A stretch of DNA of 64,000 nucleotides from Aequorivita vladivostokensis (GTDB lineage: Bacteria; Bacteroidota; Bacteroidia; Flavobacteriales; Flavobacteriaceae). A program made the translations under genes and the position numbers. A model generated the notes under the pieces. It searched no databases. It saw only the letters and a list, made by a program, of their open reading frames with translations, and was not told the DNA's origin. The stretch covers positions 113,007-177,006 of the forward strand of contig NZ_JSVU01000008.1 of assembly GCF_000952855.1 (NCBI RefSeq), given 5' to 3'. Positions 14,873 through 24,977 of the stretch are shown one piece after another. Every line of letters starts with the position of its first letter. Positions within the stretch are counted from its first letter, which is position 1.

Positions 14873-17206
14873 TTGAATAAGTATATTTTTTTTCTGTGGT
14901 TCGTTTTGTGCTGCATCCAGCTCGTCCCCGCACAAAACATTCAGGTAGATGCCACCACCTACACCCCCCAACAACTCGTTGAGGACGTCCTTATAGACAG
15001 CGGCTGTATCAGCAATGTACAGATTACCTCCACCACAAGCGGCAACTTCCCCGATGGCGACAAAAGTTTTGGCTATTTTAGCGCAAACGGCAGCAATTTC
15101 CCCTTCCAAAAAGGTATTGTAATGAGCACCGGCAAGCTAAACAACGTTCCCGGCCCCAACACAACCCTCAGCGACGACGATGCCCCCGGCTGGAACGGCG
15201 ACCCAGACCTGGAAGCCGCCCTAAACATCACAAACACCACCAACGCAACGATAATAGAGTTCGATTTTGTTTCTAATGCCGACAATATCCAGTTCCGCTA
15301 CCTCTTCGCTTCTGAGGAATATCAGGAAGGCGACCCCAACACCTGCATTTATAGCGATGCCTTCGCCTTTTTAATCAAGCCCCTCGGCGGAAATTACACA
15401 AACATTGCCCTCGTTCCCGGCACAAACACCCCCGTACTCGTCACCACTGTCCATTCCGGCATCCCCGGCGCCTGCCCGCCCATAAACGAAACCTATTTTG
15501 AAGGCTGGAACGGCCCAAACGTGCCGATAAATTTCAACGGACAAACAAAGATTCTCGTTGCAGAAACCCCCGTAACCGTTAATCAAGCCTATCACATAAA
15601 ACTTGTAATCGCAGACGAGGCCAATTATCGCTACGACTCAGCAGTATTTCTGGAAGGCGGCAGTTTCAACATCGCCGCCAACCTCGGGCCAGACCGCAGC
15701 TTCGTAACAAACAATCCCCTTTGCGAAAACGAAACCTACCTCCTCGATGCCACGCCCCAGGGCACCACTCCGCTCGGCTACAAATGGTATAAAAACGATA
15801 TCATAATCCCCGGTGAAACCTCTGCCCAGCTTACCGTCACCACGCCCGGCACCTATAAAGTTGAAATAGACTACGGCAACAACTGCATCGCCACAGACCA
15901 AGTGTTGATTGAGTACACAGGCCCCGTAACCGTCCAAAATACCGACCTATACCAGTGCGAACCAAACGCCAACGGCCTAGCGACCTTCAACCTTTTTGAT
16001 GCGGAAGAAAACATCATCAATGGAGACCCGTTACTCCGCGTATATTCCTTCCACCGCAGTTTTAATGAAGCCCAAAATAACATTGCTCCAATACGAAACC
16101 CCGAAAGATACACTAACACCCAGCCAAATGAAATAGTCTATGCCCGTGTAGTTTCCGATTACGGCTGTATCGGCGTGGCAGAAGTTACCCTAAAAACCAC
16201 AACAAACACCGTTTCAGATTTCTTTTTGGTGAATTGCTCCGCGCTAGGCACCCCCGGTTTCGCCAGTTTCAATCTGTCCGCAACCACCGCCGAATTGCAA
16301 GTCCTCTTCGGAAATAATACCGAAATAACCTACCATCTTTCATACGAAGAAGCCATTTCACAAACCAATCTGCTGCCAATTCCCTTCACCAATACCCAGG
16401 CAAATATCCAAACCATCCACGCCCGCATCAGTGGCGACCTTGGTTGTCTCGGCACTGCCAAAATCAACCTCAGCGTAATCAATACCCCAGAGTTTGAAGG
16501 CGAGGAAACCTACACCTATTGCCTTAACACCTACCCAGATACCATTACAATAGACTCCGGTTTAATAGGTGCCATCACAGATTCCACCTTTCTTTGGTCC
16601 ACAGGCGAAACCACCCGCTCCATTGAAGTAAATGAGCCTGGCAGCTATACCCTAACGGTCACCCGCCGCAAAACCATAAACGGCGATGCATATTCCTGCA
16701 CCAGCACCCGCACTTTTACCGTCCTCCCTTCCGAAAGGGCCCAAGTTAGCTACGAGCTTACGGGCAGCAATGAAAATCCTATCCTCAATGTTCTCGTACA
16801 AGGTGTGGGAAATTACATTTATTCCATAGACCACGGCCCCTTTCAGCAAAGCCCGGTCTTTGAAAACCTCACTCCCGGCGAACATGTACTAATGGTAAAG
16901 GACAAAAACGGTTGCGGCACCACCACCATTACGGTATATGTATTGGGTTTCCCAAACTTCTTCACTCCAAACAACGACGGCTACCACGACACCTGGCAAA
17001 TTGCCGGACAAAACCCCGACACTCCCCAATTACAAAGAATCGAAATCTATGACCGTTTCAGCAAACTGCTATACATTCTCAACAAAAACACTAGCGGTTG
17101 GAACGGCACCTATAACGGCAAGCAAATGCCCTCCTCAGATTACTGGTTCAAGGCTATCTTCAAGAACGGCAGCACCTATCGCGGCCACTTCACCCTAAAA
17201 CGATAA
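14873..17206 (+). CDS. Large secreted protein with choice-of-anchor L domain and T9SS type B sorting domain
   Basis: This 777-residue protein has a signal peptide (MNKYIFFLWFVLCCIQLVPA). Residues about 25-270 form a choice-of-anchor L domain (VQITSTTSGNFPDGDKSFG, FLFASEEYQ-like FRYLFASEEYQEGDP). Ig-like and PKD-like segments follow (PLGYKWYKNDIIIPGE; repeated ARVSGDLGC-like units). The last 85 residues are a type B (gliding) sorting domain with FFTPNNDGYHDTW and GWNGTYNGKQMPSSDYWF. It is probably a surface adhesin exported by the T9SS. The start codon is TTG, chosen because AAGGAG lies 7 bp upstream. Confidence 0.87.
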   Translation: MNKYIFFLWFVLCCIQLVPAQNIQVDATTYTPQQLVEDVLIDSGCISNVQITSTTSGNFPDGDKSFGYFSANGSNFPFQKGIVMSTGKLNNVPGPNTTLSDDDAPGWNGDPDLEAALNITNTTNATIIEFDFVSNADNIQFRYLFASEEYQEGDPNTCIYSDAFAFLIKPLGGNYTNIALVPGTNTPVLVTTVHSGIPGACPPINETYFEGWNGPNVPINFNGQTKILVAETPVTVNQAYHIKLVIADEANYRYDSAVFLEGGSFNIAANLGPDRSFVTNNPLCENETYLLDATPQGTTPLGYKWYKNDIIIPGETSAQLTVTTPGTYKVEIDYGNNCIATDQVLIEYTGPVTVQNTDLYQCEPNANGLATFNLFDAEENIINGDPLLRVYSFHRSFNEAQNNIAPIRNPERYTNTQPNEIVYARVVSDYGCIGVAEVTLKTTTNTVSDFFLVNCSALGTPGFASFNLSATTAELQVLFGNNTEITYHLSYEEAISQTNLLPIPFTNTQANIQTIHARISGDLGCLGTAKINLSVINTPEFEGEETYTYCLNTYPDTITIDSGLIGAITDSTFLWSTGETTRSIEVNEPGSYTLTVTRRKTINGDAYSCTSTRTFTVLPSERAQVSYELTGSNENPILNVLVQGVGNYIYSIDHGPFQQSPVFENLTPGEHVLMVKDKNGCGTTTITVYVLGFPNFFTPNNDGYHDTWQIAGQNPDTPQLQRIEIYDRFSKLLYILNKNTSGWNGTYNGKQMPSSDYWFKAIFKNGSTYRGHFTLKR

Positions 17207-17350
17207 AAGAATTACAAATCAAAATCCCCACCCAAAAAATACGTCTCCTAAATATTGAACATCGAACATTCATAATTGAACATTGAATATTGAAAATGTA
17301 ACAATCTGAACCAAATTGCGTTATATAGTCTCATCAATCCAAAAAAATTT

Positions 17351-18451
17351 ATGCTACAACGCTTTTTCATCTTCTGCTCCGGCGCAGATACCGCCATCCT
17401 TGACGAATGTTCGCCCGGCGAACGCACCAAATATGCCGGCATTGGCGCCACCGTATTCTTTACCGCCGTTATGGCCACCATTGCCGCCGCCTATGCGCTT
17501 TACACAGTTTTCGACAATTACTTTTCCGCTATTTTCTTCGGAATAATTTGGGGATTGTTAATTTTCAATTTAGATAGGTTCATCGTTTCCACCATCAAAA
17601 AGCGAAACAACTTCTTTGATGAATTAATTCAGGCCTCCCCGCGAATTGCCTTGGCAATAATCATCGCCATCGTGATCTCAAAACCCTTGGAAATGAAGAT
17701 TTTTGAAAAGGAAATCAACCAAGTTTTGCTCACCGAGAAGAATGAGATGACCCTTGCCAACAAAGACCAATTGGCACTTCAATATACACCTTCCGTGAAT
17801 GCTTTGGAAGCGGAAATTGCAGGTCTAAAAAAGGAAATAACCGATAAGGAAACCGAAGTAAACGCCCTTTATAACACCTACATTTCAGAAGCTGAAGGCA
17901 CTGCGGGCACGCAAAAATTGGGCAAAGGCCCAGTTTACAAAGAAAAACGCGAAAAACACGACACCGAACTTGCAGCTTTGGCAGAATTAAAGAAAACAAA
18001 TGCCGAAAAAATAGCCGCTGCGGAGGCACAAATAGCAACCCTCGCCACCGAATACCAAACTAAGGTCGCAGACACCCAACCTATAATCGACGGTTTCGAT
18101 GGTTTGATGGCACGCGTAAATGCATTGAACAAACTTCCGCTGTTGCCTTCGCTATTTATCTTTTTGCTCTTCCTCGCAATAGAAACATCTCCCATTTTGG
18201 CAAAACTCCTTTCCCCGAAAGGCGCTTATGATTTAAAGTTGGAAGAACAGGAAAGCGCATTAAAGTCCTGGGTTGTCCAACAGAAAACACAACGCGATAT
18301 ACTCGTAACAACAGACCGCGATATAAACAATAGAGTGTACGCAGACATAGCCGAGGAGCAGGAACTTTACGATTACAAACGAAAAAAGGCAAGAGAGCTG
18401 ATGCAAATGCAGGCCGATGCCTTCTATAAAAAACAGAAAAGCGTGCTGTAA
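17351..18451 (+). CDS. DUF4407 family membrane protein
   Basis: This 366-residue protein begins MLQRFFIFCSGADTAIL, a typical DUF4407 start. It has two membrane segments near 28-75 and another near 95-112, a long cytosolic or periplasmic coiled coil (about 150-235, ALEAEIAGLKKEITDKETE), a fourth segment near 262-285 and a charged helical tail (AREQELYDYKRKKAREL-like). The function of the family is unknown; the architecture suggests a membrane-anchored scaffold or sensor. It is monocistronic, with a hairpin after the stop. Confidence 0.83.
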   Translation: MLQRFFIFCSGADTAILDECSPGERTKYAGIGATVFFTAVMATIAAAYALYTVFDNYFSAIFFGIIWGLLIFNLDRFIVSTIKKRNNFFDELIQASPRIALAIIIAIVISKPLEMKIFEKEINQVLLTEKNEMTLANKDQLALQYTPSVNALEAEIAGLKKEITDKETEVNALYNTYISEAEGTAGTQKLGKGPVYKEKREKHDTELAALAELKKTNAEKIAAAEAQIATLATEYQTKVADTQPIIDGFDGLMARVNALNKLPLLPSLFIFLLFLAIETSPILAKLLSPKGAYDLKLEEQESALKSWVVQQKTQRDILVTTDRDINNRVYADIAEEQELYDYKRKKARELMQMQADAFYKKQKSVL

Positions 18452-18453
18452 AG

Positions 18454-18708
18454 CCCCCTAACTCCCGAAGGGGGAACTTTTCTTTAGGCTCAAAACTGCG
18501 CTATTATAATTAATTTAATGGCTCCTCCCCTGATAGGGGGAGGTGGCATTTCATTTTGCCATAAAGCAAAATGAAATGACGGAGGGGGTACAGGTTTAAA
18601 CCCATTTTCAATATACCATTTCCGTAATTACTCCAGATTTACCCCTAATTGCCCCCAGATTCATCTGGGGGAACAATTAATATGGAATTTTGGGAAGGGC
18701 TTTAGCCC
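18454..18708. repeat. Cluster of five palindromic hairpins
   Basis: Between the DUF4407 gene and the fusion gene lie CCCCCT/AGGGGG (18454-18474, a likely terminator), CCTCCCC/GGGGAGG (18524-18543), a perfect 13-bp stem CATTTCATTTTGC/GCAAAATGAAATG (18547-18578), CCCCCAGAT/ATCTGGGGG (18652-18671) and GGGCT/AGCCC (18697-18708). They look like REP-type repeats; no gene is present. Confidence 0.7.
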
Positions 18709-18748
18709 AACATTCAGTAATTTTGAAATTATATTTTTCCGGTATATT

Positions 18749-21700
18749 ATGTCCAAAACCACTCCCGAGCAAGCCTCGAAAATCGCCAAAGAACATTATA
18801 ACATTTCAGCCGAAGCTTCAAAACTGGATGGCTATATTGATGAAAACTTTTTACTGAAAACAACTTCCGGGGAAAAATTTATTCTAAAAATTTCTTCCGA
18901 AGAAGATGGCGAGCAACAAGATTTTCAAGTACAAATCCTGAAACATCTTTCGGATAAAAAACTGGATGTTTCCCTTTCCGAAGTTGTCCCAAATAAAGCA
19001 GGAAACCCACTGACTACCCTTGAAAAAAACAGGACCGCAAGAATATTGAGCTGGCTTCCCGGTAGGCTATGGGCAATCGTCAACCCCAAAACCGAATCTT
19101 TGCGAAACAGTTTGGGCAAAGCCTCCGGAAGTTTGACAAACGCTTTGCAGGATTTTAAACATCCCGCCGCCCACAGAAAGCTGGACTGGGATTTGGCAAA
19201 CTCAGCTTGGACTTTAAAATATATAAATCGGTTTTCGGGGAAAGAAAAAGAGATTGTCCAATACTTTCAAAATCGTTTTGAAGAAATTAAAAACAATTAT
19301 AAAACCCTTCCCAAAAGTATCGTCCACGCCGATGTAAACGATTACAACATTTTGGTCTCCGACGATCTGCGAAACCCGAAAGTAACCGGAATAATTGACT
19401 TTGGCGACGCAGTTTTTACCCAGACCGTCAACGACCTCGCCATAGTTCTGGCCTATGCCGCCATGAACCTTCCGGACCCGCTTACAGCAGCTTTGGAAGT
19501 TGTAAACGGGTATAACAAACACTACAAACTATCGGAAAACGAACTGCAATGTTTATATACTTTGGTCGGAATGCGCCTCGTTACCACCGTTACGAGCGCC
19601 TCCCTTAAAAAAGAGGAATTTCCTGATGAGGAATATTTCGTAATAAGCGAAAAACCTGCGTGGGATTTATTGGAAAAGTGGTTTCAAGTGAATGAAAACT
19701 TTGCCTATTATTCCTTTCGAAATACCTGTGGATATCCGGCGCATCCCTTGGAAAAAAAGTTTGAAACTTGGGCAAAGAACAATCAAATTTCTTTAAAAAC
19801 AATGTTCCCGACAATTGCTTCGCAAAAGGTTGTAAATCTCGATATGAGCGTGGGCAGCACGCTTCTCGGCAATCTTTCGGAATACAACGACCCCGAGCTT
19901 TCCAAATTCAAATTAAAGCAATTTCAAAAGCACCACCCACAAACCATTTTGCTCAATGGATACTTGGAAACACGTCCCTTTTACACCACCGCAGCATTTA
20001 AAAGCGAGGGCAACAACGGCTCACAATACCGTACCGTCCATTTGGGAACTGATTTTTGGGTGCCCGCCGAAACTCCCGTTCACGCTCCCTTCGAGGGTGT
20101 TGTAAAAATAATCCACCATAACAATTACGATAAGGATTACGGCCCGATGCTCATTTTGGAACACGTTTTTGAAGGGGAAAAATTCTTTTCACTCTATGGC
20201 CACTTAACGCTTTCTTCCCTTGAAATTCTAACGATCGGTCAAACGGTTAAGCAGGGGGACCTCATCGCTTATATAGGCGCCCCAAATGAAAACGGCAATT
20301 GGGCGCCGCACCTTCACTTTCAGCTTATCCTGGATTTATTGGGAAACAATGAAAACTTCAATGGCGTGGCTCTGCCCTCAAAAGTTGACGTTTGGAAAAG
20401 CATCTGCCCGAACCCAAATTTTATTTTTGAAGAGGAATTGGAAACTTTCGAAGATAAAATTTCTGATGAAAACATAATCAATTTCAGAAAAGAACACCTC
20501 GGAAAAGGCTTGAGTCTTTCCTATGAAAAACCGTTGCACATCGTGCGCGGCGAAGGAGTTTATTTAATTGATATTGAAGGCCGAAAATATCTCGACACCG
20601 TAAACAATGTAAACCACGTAGGCCACCAGCACCCAAAAGTGGTTGCTGCCGGACAACGGCAAATGGCGGTTTTGAATACGAATACGCGCTATCTGCACGA
20701 AGAAATTATCGCCTATGCCGAAGCATTGCTGAAAAAACTGCCGCCGCATTTGTCCGTAATCCACATTGTAAATTCTGGCAGCGAGGCAAACGAACTCGCC
20801 CTGCGAATGGCAAAAACCGTAACGGGCAACAAGGATATTTTGGCGATTGAAGTGGGCTATCACGGAAATACGAATGCAGTGATGGACGTAAGTTCCTATA
20901 AATTTGAAGGCAAGGGCGGTTTTCCAAAACCCGAAAACACACACATTCTCCCGCTTCCCGATTCTTTCCGAGGAAAATATTCGGGAGAAAATTGCGGGAT
21001 TGATTATACCAATCACGCCGCGGAAATCATTCAAAATCTAAAAGCAGAAGGAAAAGAAATCGCAGGGTTTATTGGAGAAACTATGATTAGTTGTGGCGGA
21101 CAGATTGTTCCCCCGAAAAACTATTTCAAGGAAATTTATAAACACATTCGCGAGGCCGGCGGCATCTGCATTGCCGATGAAGTACAAACAGGTTTTGGCA
21201 GAATGGGAAAAACTTTTTGGGCCTTTCAACTTTACGACGTACAGCCAGATATTGTAACGATGGGCAAACCCGCAGGGAACGGGCATCCGTTGGCTGTAGT
21301 TGCTTGCACTAAAGAAGTGGCGGAAAAATTCAATACCGGAATGGAGTATTTCAACACTTTTGGCGGCAATCCCGTTTCCTGTGCCATCGGCCGCATGGTT
21401 TTGGAGGTTATTGAAGAAGAAAACCTGCAGCAAAATGCTTTGGAAGTTGGAGGTTTCTTAATTGCTGAATTGAAAAAGCTTCAAAAGCAATTCCCAATCA
21501 TTGGCGACGTACGCGGCGAAGGATTGTTTTTGGGGTTTGAACTGAACGATTCCAATAAAAATCCGTTGCCCGAACACGCTTCCTATTTGGCAAACAGAAT
21601 GAAACAGCTCGGTATTTTAATGAGCATTGACGGCCCGGACCACAACGTTCTAAAAATAAAACCGCCGATGGTTTTTAGCAAAGAGGATGCGGAGGAACTT

Positions 21701-21754
21701 CTTTACAGATTACATACCGTTTTTGGGGAGGATTTTATGGTTCCTTCTTTTTAA
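18749..21754 (+). CDS. Three-domain fusion: APH-like kinase, M23 peptidase, class III PLP enzyme
   Basis: This is a 1001-residue protein. Residues about 1-330 are an aminoglycoside-phosphotransferase-type kinase with catalytic HADVNDYN (Asp195, Asn200) and GIIDFGD (Asp217), similar to hydroxylysine kinase. Residues about 425-535 are an M23/LytM peptidase domain with its zinc set: His431 and Asp435 in HLGTD, His485, and HLH at 521-523. Residues about 570-1001 are a class III PLP enzyme ([37 protein letters not shown]), close to the phospholyases that act on phosphoethanolamine or phosphohydroxylysine. The likely chemistry is to phosphorylate an amino alcohol and then eliminate phosphate and ammonia. 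The peptidase role is unclear. No signal peptide is seen. Confidence 0.85.
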   Translation: MSKTTPEQASKIAKEHYNISAEASKLDGYIDENFLLKTTSGEKFILKISSEEDGEQQDFQVQILKHLSDKKLDVSLSEVVPNKAGNPLTTLEKNRTARILSWLPGRLWAIVNPKTESLRNSLGKASGSLTNALQDFKHPAAHRKLDWDLANSAWTLKYINRFSGKEKEIVQYFQNRFEEIKNNYKTLPKSIVHADVNDYNILVSDDLRNPKVTGIIDFGDAVFTQTVNDLAIVLAYAAMNLPDPLTAALEVVNGYNKHYKLSENELQCLYTLVGMRLVTTVTSASLKKEEFPDEEYFVISEKPAWDLLEKWFQVNENFAYYSFRNTCGYPAHPLEKKFETWAKNNQISLKTMFPTIASQKVVNLDMSVGSTLLGNLSEYNDPELSKFKLKQFQKHHPQTILLNGYLETRPFYTTAAFKSEGNNGSQYRTVHLGTDFWVPAETPVHAPFEGVVKIIHHNNYDKDYGPMLILEHVFEGEKFFSLYGHLTLSSLEILTIGQTVKQGDLIAYIGAPNENGNWAPHLHFQLILDLLGNNENFNGVALPSKVDVWKSICPNPNFIFEEELETFEDKISDENIINFRKEHLGKGLSLSYEKPLHIVRGEGVYLIDIEGRKYLDTVNNVNHVGHQHPKVVAAGQRQMAVLNTNTRYLHEEIIAYAEALLKKLPPHLSVIHIVNSGSEANELALRMAKTVTGNKDILAIEVGYHGNTNAVMDVSSYKFEGKGGFPKPENTHILPLPDSFRGKYSGENCGIDYTNHAAEIIQNLKAEGKEIAGFIGETMISCGGQIVPPKNYFKEIYKHIREAGGICIADEVQTGFGRMGKTFWAFQLYDVQPDIVTMGKPAGNGHPLAVVACTKEVAEKFNTGMEYFNTFGGNPVSCAIGRMVLEVIEEENLQQNALEVGGFLIAELKKLQKQFPIIGDVRGEGLFLGFELNDSNKNPLPEHASYLANRMKQLGILMSIDGPDHNVLKIKPPMVFSKEDAEELLYRLHTVFGEDFMVPSF

Positions 21755-21765
21755 TTTCAACTAGC

Positions 21766-21827
21766 CCTTTGCGAACTCTGCGACTTTACGGTAAATTATC
21801 ACCGCAGAGGCGCGGAGAACGCAAAGG
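21766..21827. terminator. Inverted repeat between convergent genes
   Basis: CCTTTGCG (21766-21773) pairs with CGCAAAGG (21820-21827), and an inner CTCTGCG with CGCAGAG. It lies between the stops of the fusion gene and the AI-2E family gene, so it probably ends both transcripts. Confidence 0.55.
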
Positions 21828-21829
21828 TT

Positions 21830-22864
21830 TTACGAGTCTTTCTTTTTTATCAAAAAGGCATACGGCTCCATTCCTTTGGTATGCTGGAAAATGACCTTTA
21901 AAACCCCTATGAGCGGAAGGGCAATAATGGCGCCCACCATGCCCCAAAGCACGGAGAATAGAATAACGCCGAACACCGTAACGAAAGGGTTTAATTCAAT
22001 TTCATCGCCAATAATCCACGGCGTTAAAATATAGTTCTCTACCAATTGCGCTGCGGAAATTACGCCAATCACAATAAGTGCGGGCGTAGTGCCGGCATAC
22101 AGATAGGAAAGGATAACGGCAATGCCGCCCCCGATAATGTTTCCCACATAGGGAATAATGGAAAAAAGCGTTGCAAACACCGCCAAAAATAGCGCGTAAG
22201 GCACCGATCCCAAGGTAAATCCGAGGTAATAAATCCCGAAAAGAAAAACCATAATCTTCCCTTTTCCCAAGAGATAATTATTGATGATTTTTTTTGAATC
22301 GCTTAAAACCACACCCATCGCCGAGGCATTTGAAACCAGCTTTTTAAAGAATTTGATAAACATATTCCGCTGCATCAACAAGAGAATGATATACACAAAA
22401 ATGATAAGCGACTGCGACAATAAATTCATTACCGACGAAAGGAAGGCACTGCCAAAACTCTCGGCCTTTTGCACCAACCTTTTGTTGTTCTCAAAGTAAT
22501 CTTTATAGTCCCAATTTAGAGTTTGGTTTGCCCATTCAGAAAGAGTATTGAGTTTTTCTGTTGCCTTTTCCTTAATGGTAGGCCAATCGTTGGCCATTGT
22601 ATTTATCTGTGAACTTATAAGCCACGTAAGAAGGCTGAAAATTATGACCATCAACAAAACGGAAAGGGAGATTGCCAGCCAATTGGGGAGGCCCCATTGC
22701 TTTAGTTGTTCGGTGGGCTTGTCCAATAAAATAGCGATTATGGCCGCTACCAGCAAAGGCATCAGCAGTCCCGAGCCGATGTACAGTATCGTTAAAATAC
22801 CGCCCACAATGAGAAACGTTTTTATAAGATACGTGCCGGAAATTTCTATTTTGGAAGTGCTCAA
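21830..22864 (-). CDS. AI-2E family (PerM-like) membrane transporter
   Basis: This 344-residue polytopic protein of the AI-2E/PerM family has about eight membrane segments. An N-terminal pair (LIVGGILTILYIGSGLLMPL) is followed by a cytosolic or periplasmic helical region (130-160) and the family core FSIIPYVGNIIGGGIAV and ENYILTPWIIG. Family members export autoinducer-2 or act as Na+/H+ antiporters; which applies here cannot be told. It is divergent from the NTF2-like gene at 22999. Confidence 0.9.
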   Translation of the reverse strand: MSTSKIEISGTYLIKTFLIVGGILTILYIGSGLLMPLLVAAIIAILLDKPTEQLKQWGLPNWLAISLSVLLMVIIFSLLTWLISSQINTMANDWPTIKEKATEKLNTLSEWANQTLNWDYKDYFENNKRLVQKAESFGSAFLSSVMNLLSQSLIIFVYIILLLMQRNMFIKFFKKLVSNASAMGVVLSDSKKIINNYLLGKGKIMVFLFGIYYLGFTLGSVPYALFLAVFATLFSIIPYVGNIIGGGIAVILSYLYAGTTPALIVIGVISAAQLVENYILTPWIIGDEIELNPFVTVFGVILFSVLWGMVGAIIALPLIGVLKVIFQHTKGMEPYAFLIKKKDS

Positions 22865-22998
22865 GAGATTCAGTTTTGGTTTAACGCGGGTTTGTGTTGA
22901 AGTAAAGTTAGCTGAAATTTTTAAAAATGATTTGATTGCGAGCTATTTTAAACAATTCACTTTAAAAATAAATTTATCTTTAGTGAAACTTTCCGATT

Positions 22999-23427
22999 AT
23001 GAAAAAACTTCTTCCTTTACTATTTTTAATCTTAACGCTTCAAGCTTTTTCCCAAACTGAAACCGCTGATAAAAAGGCTATTCTTTCCGTTTTGAAATCA
23101 CAGGAAAACGCTTGGAACCAAAACGACCTTGAAGGCTTTATGCAAGGCTATTGGAAAAGCGATTCGCTGAAATTCTACGGCAGCAAAGGAGTTACAAACG
23201 GATGGCAAAAAACATTGGACAACTATAAAAAAGGATATCCTTCAAAAGAATATACCGGGACCTTAACCTTCACTATCGACGCGATTACCAAAATTGAAGA
23301 CAATTCGTATTACGTTATGGGACAATTTCACTTGGTTCGCGATGCGGGAAATGCGAACGGAGTTTTTCTTATTATTTTCAGAAAAATTAACGGGGAATGG
23401 AAAATTATTGCAGATTTGAGTTGTTAA
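22999..23427 (+). CDS. Secreted NTF2-like (DUF4440/SnoaL-type) protein
   Basis: This 142-residue protein has a signal peptide (MKKLLPLLFLILTLQAFS) and a small NTF2-like cone fold. The helix KKAILSVLKSQENAWNQND and GFMQGYW are the family's N-terminal helices, followed by the strands DSYYVMGQF-like NSYYVMGQFHLV and WKIIADLSC. Members bind or turn over small molecules; no catalytic residues can be assigned. The stop is 3 bp from the stop of the convergent photolyase gene. A TATCTTTA promoter-like box lies at 22975-22982. Confidence 0.8.
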   Translation: MKKLLPLLFLILTLQAFSQTETADKKAILSVLKSQENAWNQNDLEGFMQGYWKSDSLKFYGSKGVTNGWQKTLDNYKKGYPSKEYTGTLTFTIDAITKIEDNSYYVMGQFHLVRDAGNANGVFLIIFRKINGEWKIIADLSC

Positions 23428-23429
23428 CT

Positions 23430-24965
23430 TTAGAAAGCATCAGGGTTCGCAATTATTTTTTTCGCTCTGTTTAAATGTGCTTCCAGCGTTTCCGGTTTCA
23501 TTTTCTCCAATAAGCCCATCATCATATTCATTCGTTGGTTATTTTTAAAGTGTTCCCGTTTCTCACTTAAAAAATTCCAGTACAGCGCGTTGAACGGACA
23601 GCTTTCTTCGCCCGTTTTTTTATTTACGTCATATTTACAGCTCTTACAGTAATTGCCCATTTTGTTGATATAACTTCCACTGGAAATGTAGGGCTTGGTT
23701 GCCACGATTCCGCCATCGGCATATTGGCTCATCCCGCGTGTGTTGGGCATTTCGACCCATTCAATGGCATCGATATAGATTCCCAGATACCACGCATCTA
23801 CCTCATCGGGATGCACTTGGGCGAGCAGTGCAAAATTGCCCGTTACCATCAATCGCTGGATATGATGGGCATAGGCGTGCTCCAAACTCTGGGATATGGC
23901 GTGGTGCAGGCAGTTCATTTTTGTTTTGGCCGTCCAATAAAAATCCGGCAATTTGTTTTGGTTGTCCAATTTATTGGAGCGGCGATAGCCGGGCATTTTC
24001 AACCAATAAATACCGCGCATATACTCACGCCAGCCTAAAATCTGTCGCACAAAACCCTCCACTTGCGAAATATCAATTTCAGATTTTCTATCGTAATAGG
24101 TTTCCAAAACCTTATCGATCACTTCTTGGGGCGAAAGCATCTTGGTATTCATTGAAAAGGAAAGCCGCGAGTGGAACAGATACGGCTCGTCCGTATGCAG
24201 CGCATCTTGGTAATCGCCGAAATGTATCAAAAGGTTTTCGCAGAAATAGTTGAGCACCTTTAAGCTATCCGGCCGGGAGGTGGGCCAATTAAAGGCCGTT
24301 GCATCAACGGTACCAATAGTTTTTATGTCCTGTTTTTCAATCTGTTCCAAAATTTTTGAAACATCTTTTCGGAATCCTTTTTCGTGCGGAATTTCAGGTT
24401 TCCCGGTCCATTTTTTTCGGTTGCTTTTGTCAAAATTCCACTTGCCGCCCTCGGGTTGTGAAGCATTCTGCATCAATATTTCGTGTTTTTTCCGCATATT
24501 TCGATAAAAATATTCCATCGTCAATTCCTTCTTTCCCTCGTAAAACTCGGCCATTTCGGTTCGTGTGGTGTAGAAATGTTCAGTGTCGAAAGCTTCGGTT
24601 TCAATTTCAATATTTTTACAGAAATCCTTCAATTGTTCGTCCAATCGGTACTCGTCGGGAAATTGGTATTCAAATTTTTCAATGCAGTGCTTTTCAATTA
24701 AATCCCGCAGGTTTTCAACCAAATGCTGCTTATTTCCCTCGGAATCAATTTCATAATAAATTATTTGGTGACCGTTGCTTTTGAGGTGTTCGTAGAAATT
24801 CCGCATTGCAGCAAAAAAGCCGATTACCTTTTGGATATGATGATGTGCATTATCGGTTTCCTGCCGCATTTCAGCCATAAAATATAGGGTGTCCTTTTCA
24901 GTTTTTGAATACCAGGAATGTTTGTGGTTTAATTGATCGCCGAGGATAAGCCGTAGTTTTTTCAT
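23430..24965 (-). CDS. Iron-sulfur bacterial cryptochrome/photolyase
   Basis: This 511-residue protein of the FeS-BCP/PhrB class, often annotated as deoxyribodipyrimidine photolyase-related protein, uses light and FAD to repair (6-4) photoproducts. The opening RLILGDQLNHKHSW is characteristic. The C-terminal half has the FAD pocket (QILGWREYMRGIYW, HHIQRLMVTGNFALL) and the cysteines of the 4Fe-4S cluster (YCKSCKYDV, ESCPFNALYWNFL). It is the last gene of a minus-strand operon with cryptochrome DASH, 12 bp downstream of it, so light-driven repair genes are co-transcribed. Confidence 0.92.
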   Translation of the reverse strand: MKKLRLILGDQLNHKHSWYSKTEKDTLYFMAEMRQETDNAHHHIQKVIGFFAAMRNFYEHLKSNGHQIIYYEIDSEGNKQHLVENLRDLIEKHCIEKFEYQFPDEYRLDEQLKDFCKNIEIETEAFDTEHFYTTRTEMAEFYEGKKELTMEYFYRNMRKKHEILMQNASQPEGGKWNFDKSNRKKWTGKPEIPHEKGFRKDVSKILEQIEKQDIKTIGTVDATAFNWPTSRPDSLKVLNYFCENLLIHFGDYQDALHTDEPYLFHSRLSFSMNTKMLSPQEVIDKVLETYYDRKSEIDISQVEGFVRQILGWREYMRGIYWLKMPGYRRSNKLDNQNKLPDFYWTAKTKMNCLHHAISQSLEHAYAHHIQRLMVTGNFALLAQVHPDEVDAWYLGIYIDAIEWVEMPNTRGMSQYADGGIVATKPYISSGSYINKMGNYCKSCKYDVNKKTGEESCPFNALYWNFLSEKREHFKNNQRMNMMMGLLEKMKPETLEAHLNRAKKIIANPDAF

Positions 24966-24977
24966 TGCATTTTTATA

